This document shows positions 17,145 through 23,436 of a stretch of DNA of 23,436 nt, in pieces. The notes beneath the pieces were generated by a model, which saw only the letters and a list, made by a program, of their open reading frames with translations, made no database searches and was not told the DNA's origin. The stretch is taken from contig JAZQKX010000015.1 of NCBI GenBank assembly GCA_045542355.1, positions 1-23,436 on the forward strand, read 5' to 3'. Numbering within the stretch: position 1 is the stretch's first letter; every line of letters starts with the position of its first letter. This DNA comes from UMGS1532 sp045542355 (lineage in GTDB: Bacteria > Bacillota > Clostridia > Oscillospirales > Acutalibacteraceae). A program made the position numbers and the translations under genes.

Positions 17145-17294
17145 TTAATATGCCGCCTTATCGCTGGCTTTCCATATACAGCGGCAATGGTAGGGTTTCC
17201 ACCCCATAGCCTTGCACGCCGCCGCAAAATTCTTTGCACATATATGAGCCTGCTGGCCCGTTAGTTTATTGCGTATCTCATAGAAATATAGCAT
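17145..17294 (-). CDS. 49-aa hypothetical protein, RN..TG type
   Basis: MLYFYEIRNKLTGQQAHICA then KNFAAACKAMGWKPYHCRCI and WKASDKAAY-TAA. AAAGGACAAGG precedes the ATG. Three Cys and a His late in the protein (CKAMGWKPYHCRC) could bind metal. Layout matches the 16396-16542 protein. Last gene of a five-gene operon. Function unknown. Confidence 0.75.
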   Translation of the reverse strand: MLYFYEIRNKLTGQQAHICAKNFAAACKAMGWKPYHCRCIWKASDKAAY

Positions 17295-17311
17295 ATAATC
17301 CTTGTCCTTTC

Positions 17312-17452
17312 TTATTTATAAGGGTCAACATAGCGGTCTGACCGCTTATCACTACCCCACAAATAGTATGGCTCTATGACCTTGCAAGCTATGAACCAGC
17401 CAGCAAAGCCGACCACTACAGCCACGATATAGAAGATAAGTTCCCAATCCAT
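17312..17452 (-). CDS. Single-pass membrane microprotein, 46 aa
   Basis: MDWELIFYIVAVVVGFAGWF then IACKVIEPYYLWGSDKRSDR and YVDPYK-TAA. One hydrophobic segment at residues 5-24, then a basic C-terminal tail, so N-out/C-in is the likely topology. GAGGT site. Lies between the 162-aa gene and the 49-aa gene in the same operon. Role unknown. Confidence 0.76.
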   Translation of the reverse strand: MDWELIFYIVAVVVGFAGWFIACKVIEPYYLWGSDKRSDRYVDPYK

Positions 17453-17481
17453 TTATACATACCTCACTTTCTTTACTGGCA

Positions 17482-17507
17482 GAGTTGGGGATTAACCCCA
17501 ACTCTTA
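17482..17507 (-). other. Hairpin directly after a stop codon
   Basis: AGTTGGGG/CCCCAACT follows the TAA of the 17505-17993 gene, ahead of the next gene's GAGGT; no U tract. Confidence 0.6.
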
Positions 17508-17993
17508 TTTGACTAACTGACTAATAACCGCACAGATAGTATCGTCACACCGTTCAAAGCTATCACTATGTTCCTTATATTCAAATAGGTGTCGCATAGT
17601 GTTACTGAGACCTTGATGTGCTGTGACATGACTGAGGAAATAACAGTCAACGCAGTGTTCAGTAAACTCTATAAAGGCTTTTGCACTTTCATTATCGGGG
17701 CAAAAAATATACTGAATTTGGTCAACCTTGGTATGGCGAATATCACACTCGTCTGCAAAACCTGCTTCAAAAGCACGCACGCCCAAGTCATGGCACTTAT
17801 TGGCGGCAACCTCTGCGGCTTCCATGGCTCCAAAATATGCCATAACCTCGCCATGGGTATCAAATTCCATATTGGTATCATTGGTATAATAATATGGCTT
17901 GCCGTTGTCATTGACCTCTTTGGTATAGGTGTAATGCGTTCCAAACTGTCCAATAGCGGTATAGGTGGTCTTGTTAGCGGTGAATTTTAACAT
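17505..17993 (-). CDS. Hypothetical protein, 162 aa
   Basis: MLKFTANKTTYTAIGQFGTH begins behind GGGAGG. N-terminal strand-rich, Tyr/Thr-rich part (YTYTKEVNDNGKPYYYTNDT). A central helix is AYFGAMEAAEVAANKCHDLG. The C-terminal part is rich in Cys and His (ADECDIRHTK, FTEHCVDCYFLSHVTAH), which may form a metal site. Largest protein of its operon. No family recognised. Confidence 0.83.
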   Translation of the reverse strand: MLKFTANKTTYTAIGQFGTHYTYTKEVNDNGKPYYYTNDTNMEFDTHGEVMAYFGAMEAAEVAANKCHDLGVRAFEAGFADECDIRHTKVDQIQYIFCPDNESAKAFIEFTEHCVDCYFLSHVTAHQGLSNTMRHLFEYKEHSDSFERCDDTICAVISQLVK

Positions 17994-18029
17994 AGTTTAT
18001 TGTCCTCCCTTTATGTGGTGGTCAGCGGT

Positions 18030-18215
18030 TTAGCCGCTGACCTTTTCGGTGATAACAGTATAGCAATCTGCCGCACTATATCGTTTAGTAAAACAATTAC
18101 CATAGCCCTTGAGCTTCAAAATGGCAGAGTCTTCATCTACCCACAGTATATCATAGTGGTCGAGGTTTAGTTTCTCGCCCCATAAGTCGGTTATGCTGAT
18201 AAGTTTGTATTTCAT
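18030..18215 (-). CDS. Hypothetical protein, 61 aa
   Basis: MKYKLISITDLWGEKLNLDH then YDILWVDEDSAILKLKGYGN and a tail ending VITEKVSG-TAA. GAAAGGA site. Predominantly beta. GGTCAGCGG/CCGCTGACC encloses the stop codon, so the last three codons form a hairpin arm. Not recognised. Confidence 0.78.
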   Translation of the reverse strand: MKYKLISITDLWGEKLNLDHYDILWVDEDSAILKLKGYGNCFTKRYSAADCYTVITEKVSG

Positions 18216-18265
18216 GGTATGCAGTCCTTTCTTTTATGGTGTGGGGCGGTTGCCCGCCCCCATGT

Positions 18266-18442
18266 TTATCTTTGGGTATATGCGATTGCAAAGTTAATGG
18301 CTTGTACATTGTTGTCCGCAGTGCCAATGACCTTGCCGTCTGTCATAACCACATAGCCACGGTCTAAGCAATCATAGATACGGAAGACCTTGCCATTGTA
18401 GGTTAGGCGGTGATATTTACCCATGTTTCGCAGTTCATTCAT
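18266..18442 (-). CDS. Hypothetical protein, 58 aa
   Basis: ATG 18442 (MNELRNMGKYHRLTYNGKVF) has GGAAGGA upstream; a longer frame has no ribosome site. It continues RIYDCLDRGYVVMTDGKVIG, TADNNVQAINFAIAYTQR-TAA. Beta hairpins followed by a NVQAINFAIAY helix. First gene of the five-gene operon. A G/C hairpin (GGGGGCGG...CCGCCCC) follows. Not recognised. Confidence 0.78.
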   Translation of the reverse strand: MNELRNMGKYHRLTYNGKVFRIYDCLDRGYVVMTDGKVIGTADNNVQAINFAIAYTQR

Positions 18443-18489
18443 AATTTTTAAGTCCTTCCTAATTATTGCGTTCCCCTTGGAACGATACC

Positions 18490-18518
18490 ATTGTATCACA
18501 GCCTTTTTTCCTTGTCAA
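18490..18518 (-). promoter_or_regulatory. Promoter for 18442-17145 operon
   Basis: TTGACA (18513-18518), 17 bp, TACAAT (18490-18495). Confidence 0.85.
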
Positions 18519-18751
18519 CACTTTTTTTTATTTTTTCGGTGGAGTTTATTGGACCGAATAATTGGGGGGTGGTGTATTTTTGCGTTGCTTTTGTGGGGGT
18601 CAATGGCTTTTTACTTTTTTAACAACGCCCCCGGGTGTATTACGGGTTTTACCTTTTTATTTTAGTCTTTTATTTAATGCTCTGACCAAAATCCACTCAA
18701 AACCCATTTTAAATTTCGAATCTCGGGAAAAATATTTCTTTACATAATTTT

Positions 18752-18791
18752 ACCCCAGCCGCATTTTTTTGGGCTGGGGTATTTTTTATTT
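18752..18791 (+). terminator. Terminator-type hairpin facing right
   Basis: ACCCCAGCC (18752-18760) / GGCTGGGGT (18772-18780), then ATTTTTTATTT on the plus strand. There is no rightward gene before it. It may stop antisense RNA, or act leftward without a U tract for the gene at 18805. The stretch 18519-18751 holds no gene I can support. Confidence 0.65.
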
Positions 18792-18804
18792 CGACTTACG
18801 GGTT

Positions 18805-19434
18805 TTAATCAAAATCCCATTCACCAGTATCTTCATAATAATATAAATCTGCCGCGCCATAAAGCATGCTAACCAGATCGGTTTCAGCGCCCTCCCGCAT
18901 CCACTCCAATGTACTCTCATCAATTTTGCACCCCTCTTGGTTTGCCGCACTTAGATACTCTTCCTCTATCTCTTGGAAGCTTAATGTGCGCCCAATAATA
19001 TAGTGTACGAGTCCCCGCTCTTCATATTGCGACATGTCGACTGCGATATATTCACTCTCTTGGTTTGCGGCAATGGATAGAATGAGCATTTTACATGAAT
19101 AGTGCTTGGGCAGATTTGTTCTATAGATATTGGCTAAATTTTTTGGAGTATTAAGTTGCGAAGAAATGTCTATTAATTGGCAATTTACTTCAACATCTTC
19201 AAAAAATGATTTTAAGTTTTTCCAAACTTTATCCGGGATATCATCTTTACTAATTGAGGTAATAGATTCAACTCTTCCCAAAGACATACCATCTAAAAAT
19301 ATCTCACCCGCTCCAAGTTGCATATTCTCTCTTGTAAGTTGATTCCATTTTTGCGGGATCCTATCTTTTTTGTTAAAAATTTTCTTCCATAGGCTTTGAA
19401 TAAATTTGCCCAAGCGCCGCCATAATTCTCCCAT
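18805..19434 (-). CDS. Hypothetical protein, 209 aa, basic N-terminus
   Basis: ATG 19434 follows AAAGGAG; an in-frame ATG at 19464 lies in the promoter. The N-terminus MGELWRRLGKFIQSLWKKIF is a strongly amphipathic, Trp/Arg/Lys-rich helix that could bind membrane or partner. The rest is acidic and alpha/beta (GAGEIFLDGMSLGRVESITS, EYIAVDMSQYEERGLVHYII) and ends YYYEDTGEWDFD-TAA. More A/T-rich than the other leftward genes and adjacent to the recoded module, but it has no internal TAG. The divergent partner of the late operon is often a regulator; unproven here. Confidence 0.83.
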   Translation of the reverse strand: MGELWRRLGKFIQSLWKKIFNKKDRIPQKWNQLTRENMQLGAGEIFLDGMSLGRVESITSISKDDIPDKVWKNLKSFFEDVEVNCQLIDISSQLNTPKNLANIYRTNLPKHYSCKMLILSIAANQESEYIAVDMSQYEERGLVHYIIGRTLSFQEIEEEYLSAANQEGCKIDESTLEWMREGAETDLVSMLYGAADLYYYEDTGEWDFD

Positions 19435-19462
19435 AAAATTTTCTCCTTTTTTTAATAATTTC

Positions 19463-19491
19463 ATTATAACATATTATTTTTTATTTGTCAA
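19463..19491 (-). promoter_or_regulatory. Leftward promoter of the divergent pair
   Basis: TTGACA (19486-19491), 17 bp, TATAAT (19463-19468). Confidence 0.88.
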
Positions 19492-19504
19492 AAAATTTGA
19501 CAAA
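19484..19504. promoter_or_regulatory. Palindrome covering both divergent -35 boxes
   Basis: TTTGTCAAA (19484-19492), AAA, TTTGACAAA (19496-19504): a perfect 9-bp inverted repeat containing the leftward and rightward -35 elements. A bound protein, or polymerase on one side, would block the other. Confidence 0.75.
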
Positions 19505-19525
19505 CTGGAAAATTTTTGATACAAT
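19497..19525 (+). promoter_or_regulatory. Promoter of the recoded rightward module
   Basis: TTGACA 19497-19502, 17 bp, TACAAT 19520-19525; first ATG at 19563 behind GGAGGT. Confidence 0.88.
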
Positions 19526-19562
19526 AATCGTGAAAAGAATCAATGAAGCTGGAGGTAAAAAG

Positions 19563-20624
19563 ATGATAAAACTTGATTATTCTTTGGAAACTCCAGAAGA
19601 ACGAAATAAATTAGTGCAAGAAATTTTAAATGACTGTGGTGATGACATACCAAATAGTGGTTATTTAGAAGTTTTGGCTGATTATTTAATTCTTTGTATG
19701 GAGAAGCAAGAAAAGAAAGAGCGCAATATTTTAACAGATAATCGTTTAGTCACAATTAATAAGCGCGAAACTTCTTTTGAAGGTCTTGTTTCCCAGTTTG
19801 AAAATGGCGAAGATGGCGTATATAGTATTATGACTGAAGATAAAAATTAGATTTTTCAACCAAAAGTATCAATTACAAAACAAGATTTAGCAGATATTCA
19901 ACCCTTAAGATAGTTACGAGAAGCTATTGAATATTGGGAAAGAAAATTATAGACAGCAACCGGAAAGGATGCTTATATAATTAAAAAGACTTTAATAGAA
20001 TTACGTAAAGATTAGTATGTTATTAAAAATGCGTATCGAAAACCGATCGTTTTTACGCAAGCTGTGCGTTCTTCTAAGAATTTTATTCCTCTTGACGGCG
20101 AAATTACAGTTGGTCCCGATGGCCGCGCCATCAGCACTGGTATTACTTTAATTGATCCCCTAGTCTGTTCTGCGATTTTATGCAATTATTCGCGTTTAAA
20201 ACAAGATAGTTGGGGTAATTTTGAAAGTGATACTTGGTACTTAATTTATGACTTTGAAACTATTTGTGACAAAGCGCTAGCAGATTATCCTTTATATATG
20301 CGAATTGTTGAATATAAAATTGATGGTATGCAAAATATTGCAATTCAAGAAGCAATTCAACAAGAGTTCGGCATTAAGCATAGTCTTGAATACATTTCCT
20401 CTTTATGGCGTCGCAAAATTCCTTAGATGATTGCATCCGCCGCAGAAGACCAATATCTTGATTGGTATTTTATGAAAAAGGAAAAAGGTGAGTATAAGCG
20501 TTGCAGTCGCTGTGGGCAGATTAAGTTAGCCAATAATAAATATTTTTCCATAAACAAAACCAGTAAAGATGGCTGGTATAGTATCTGTAAAAATTGTCGA
20601 AGTGTCAAGGGCAAAAAAGTATAA
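19563..20624 (+). CDS. HTH and zinc-ribbon protein of the packaging module (5 in-frame TAG)
   Basis: 353 aa when TAG is sense; TAGs start at 19848, 19911, 19950, 20013 and 20424, all in one frame between ATG 19563 (GGAGGT site) and TAA 20622. The start MIKLDYSLETPEERNKLVQE is helical. A central conserved-looking domain contains FIPLDGEITVGPDGRAISTG and ESDTWYLIYDFETICDKA. An HTH-like segment follows (MQNIAIQEAIQQEFGIKHSL, then EYISSLWRRKIP). The C-terminus is a zinc ribbon (CSRCGQIKL ... CKNCRSVKG). Position before TerL fits a DNA-binding packaging or late-regulation protein; a small-terminase role is possible. Confidence 0.85.
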
Positions 20625-20670
20625 TTCTCACTAATATGAAACTTAAGGCTTATTGAAAGGAGAATTATAG

Positions 20671-21903
20671 ATGGCAGAAAATCAATATTATTGCGAAAAA
20701 TGTAATCGCACAAAAGCAGCTGAAGATTTTTATTCATCAAACAATTTAGAAAAGTATCCTAATGATGGTAAATTGACTCAGTGTAAAAAATGTTTAACCA
20801 TGCACGTCGATAACTGGGATCCAGAAACTTATTTATGGATTTTACAAGAATGTGATGTTCCATACGTAGTAGATGAATGGAATAAATTATTGGCTAAGTA
20901 TGGTCAAGACAGAAGCAAATTAACAGGTATGACTATTTTAGGTCGATACCTGTCTAAAATGAAATTAAAACAATATAAAGACTATAGATGGTGTCATAAT
21001 GAACACCTATAGAAAGTTGCTAATGCTAAAATAGAATAGGCAATGAAGCGTCAAGGATATGACGCGGCACAAATCGCAGAGGCGATTGAAAAAGCAACTT
21101 TTACCCTACCTGAAGAAATTGTTGCGCCACCGATGGATCCTGTTATGGAAGAAGTAAATCCTTTTTTGACAGGGACTCCAATCGAAGATTATTTTGATGA
21201 TGGCGCAACCGATAGCCTGGTGGCAGAATTAACCGATGAAGATCGTTTATATCTGCGTCTAAAATGGGGTAAAACTTATAAACCCGATGAATGGATTGAA
21301 TTAGAAAAACTTTATAATGAAATGATGGAATCTTATGATATTCAAACCGCGGGGCATAAGGACACCTTGAAACTTATTTGTAAAACCTCTTTAAAAGCAA
21401 ATCAGCTAATAGATATGGGAGATATTGAAGGATACCAAAAGATGAGTAAGGTATATGACACCCTTATGAAATCTGGTAAGTTCACCGCGGCACAGAACAA
21501 GGCAGCAACTGGTGAATATGTTGATTCTATTTCTGAGCTTGTTGCGCTATGCGAAAAAGATGGTTTTATTCCTCGATATTATGTCGATGGACCTTAGGAT
21601 AAAGTTGATAGAACTTTATAGGATTTACAAAACTATACACATACTCTGGTTACCGAAGAAATGAATCTGGGTAATCTTATTGAAAATGCCATTAAACAAA
21701 TACAGATGGATAAAGAGAAAGAAGCAGATATGACTGCAGAAGCGGCCAATGATGAAGATGCGTTTGACGCCTCTCTGTTCGGCGAAGGCGAAGAATCTCT
21801 TCTTGCTGATGAAGATTTTTCAGCTTTGCGCGATCTTGAAGAATAGGCTGAGGAAGATGATAATGAATTCTTATAGAAATTACTTGATGGAGAAATTTTA
21901 TAA
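20671..21903 (+). CDS. Zinc-ribbon protein in the small-terminase position (6 in-frame TAG)
   Basis: 410 aa with TAG as sense; TAGs start at 21010, 21037, 21595, 21619, 21844 and 21874. ATG 20671 follows GAAAGGAG. N-terminal zinc ribbon YYCEKCNRTKAAEDFYSSNN ... LTQCKKC, very like the C-terminus of the preceding protein. Then helical WNKLLAKYGQDRSKLTGMTI, a linker and KRQGYDAAQIAEAIEKA. A helical core includes WGKTYKPDEWIELEKLYNEM and TLKLICKTSLKANQLIDMGD. The tail is acidic. Its TAA overlaps the TerL ATG (TAATG), as is common for TerS-TerL pairs. Small terminase is inferred from order only. Confidence 0.85.
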
Positions 21904-23436
21904 TGGCTTTACAAGACTTATTAAATCTATCTGGAGATAAAAGGAAAATTGGTATTTCCGAAGAGCGTATTGAAGCAATTAAACCCGCTCTTCGGGATTA
22001 CATCGCATTTTGGCGCGAATATCCGGATATGTTTATTGACTTTTTACAAACGGGCGCCGATGGTCAAATTCCAGATAATGGATTAAAGTTTTATTTTTAT
22101 CAACGAGTATTTTTGCGGGCTGCCATGCGTTATCGCTATGTATACATGGTATTCCCCCGCGCCTATTCTAAATCTTTCTTATCTGTATTAGTATTAATGT
22201 GTCGTTGTATTTTATATCCTCGTTCTAAATTGTTCGTTACCTCTGGCGGTAAGGAATAGGCTGCTGGCATTGTAAAAGAAAAAGTTAATGAACTTTGTAC
22301 TCTAGTACCAGCCCTTGAGCGAGAATTAGATTTACGACCAGGTAAAACTCGATAGTCAAAAGACTATTGTATTTTTATGTTTAAAAACGGTTCTTATTTT
22401 GATAATATTGCCGCGAGTGAAAAATCTAGAGGTAAGCGTCGTCATGGCGGCCTCGTGGAAGAATGTGTTGGCGTAGATGGAACCATATTAAATGAAGTCA
22501 TTATTCCAACAATGAACGTTTCTCGTTTATGCATGGACGGCACGACACAGCCTGATGAAACATTAAACAAGAGCCAAATCTTCGTGACAACTGCAGGCTG
22601 GAAGGGGACCTTTGCTTATGATAAATTGATACAATTATTAGTGCGTATGGTTGCCGAACCAGAAAAAGCCTTTATTATGGGCGGCACTTGGCGCGTTCCT
22701 GTTATGATGAAGCTATTAGATAAAACTTTCTTACAAGATTTAAAACGAGATGGTACTTTTAATGAGGCTTCTTTTGATCGTGAATATGAATCTAAGTGGT
22801 CTGGCACGGTTGCAAATGCGTTCTTTGATGGAGACGTATTTGATAGAAACAGATGTTTATAGAAACCTGAATATGAACATTCTGGCCGATCAAGTGCTTC
22901 TAGTTATTATGTTATAGCGGTGGACGTTGGCCGCAAAGGCTGCGATACTGTCGCTTGTGTATTTAAAGTCACTCCTTAGTCAATGGGTGGTGCTTTTAAG
23001 TCATTGGTTAATATTTATACATTTTCTGATGAGCATTTTGGTGATTAGGCTTTAAATTTAAAGAAACTTTTTTATAAATATAAAGCTCGTCGCTTGGTAA
23101 TTGATGCTAATGGTCTTGGTATTGGTTTGGTTGATTTTATGGTAAAATCACAAATTGATCCAGATACCGGGGATACTTATCCCGACTTTGGAGTTTACAA
23201 TGACGATGAAGGCTATTATAAAAAATTTAAAACCAATGCCACAGAACATGAAGCCATGTACTTACTAAAAGCTAATGCACCCATTAATACCGAGGCTCAC
23301 GCTAATGCATAGGCACAAATGAGCTCAGGTAAAGTGAAATTATTAATTGATGAACGTATAGCTAAGCAAAAATTATTAGGTACAAAAGTTGGTTAGAATA
23401 TGAAGCCTGAAGAAAGGGCAGAATACTTAAAACCAT
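21903..23436 (+). CDS. Terminase large subunit, 3' end outside window (7 in-frame TAG)
   Basis: At least 511 codons, open at the window edge. TAGs start at 22257, 22353, 22860, 22977, 23046, 23310 and 23394. The ATPase part has a divergent Walker A in YMVFPRAYSKSFLSVLVL, followed by the strand KLFVTSGGKE-TAG-A, where Gln matches the Q-A of TerL proteins. A Walker B-like acidic strand is GGLVEECVGVDG and a coupling motif is IFVTTAGW. The RNase H-like nuclease part has YYVIAVDVGRKGCDTVAC and RRLVIDANGLGIGLVDF (metal-binding Asp residues). It packages and cuts phage DNA at the portal. Start overlaps the preceding stop. Confidence 0.93.

Noticed and set aside
19563..23436. Late genes as pseudogenes with many amber mutations
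   Set aside because: Only TAG, never TAA or TGA, interrupts the frames; conserved motifs lie on both sides of the TAGs in all three genes.

Overview
The window looks like part of a tailed-phage (or prophage) genome from a low-GC Gram-positive, probably gut Clostridia-like, host. The evidence is a large terminase subunit, dozens of very small genes, strong AGGAGG-type ribosome sites and more than 30 near-consensus sigma-A promoters. Its main feature is a split genetic code. The rightward module at the right end (19563-23436) holds 18 in-frame TAG codons in three consecutive genes, and the GIY-YIG gene fragment at the left end also reads through TAG. Several contexts favour TAG = glutamine (for example a GGKE-TAG-A motif in the terminase). 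Almost all leftward genes between 1.6 and 19.4 kb read cleanly in the standard code, and two of them stop at TAG. One small leftward operon (3318-3735: an AbrB-like regulator and a cysteine-rich microprotein) does need TAG readthrough.

Layout. 1-283: end of a GIY-YIG endonuclease-like gene (TAG-recoded, one frameshift). 498-992: Ala/Glu-rich coiled-coil gene with its own promoter and terminator. 1179-1312: probable small RNA. 1631-13547: leftward, mostly short operons. They encode two copies of a paralogous two-gene cassette, a DEDDh exonuclease, a HAD phosphatase-like protein, a single-module Clp-type AAA+ ATPase, a phosphoribosyltransferase-like protein, a lipoprotein, AbrB regulators, zinc-binding and membrane microproteins, and many unknowns. 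13725-14445: an RNA-only region with tRNA-Lys(UUU), a structured RNA and a tRNA-like element with an abnormal anticodon arm. 14748-19434: more leftward small-gene operons. 19484-19525: divergent promoters over a palindrome, exactly where the code changes. 19563-23436: recoded packaging module (HTH/zinc-ribbon protein, zinc-ribbon protein in the small-terminase position, TerL running off the end).

Between operons there is repeated architecture that the genes do not explain: (i) at least 11 hairpins with different but compensating stems, lying just beyond operon terminators and sometimes preceded by an opposing plus-strand promoter; (ii) five leftward transcription units that all begin with TGTCAAG at exactly the same distance from the -10 box and can pair their 5' end with their 3' end, the 3' arm also being the -35 box of the next promoter; (iii) stop codons placed inside terminator hairpins or inside -35 boxes. 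The likely working model (inference) is an early, standard-code leftward region and a late, amber-suppressed rightward region, with a small amber-containing regulator operon linking the two. All coordinates and folds were read by eye; no database search or folding program was run.
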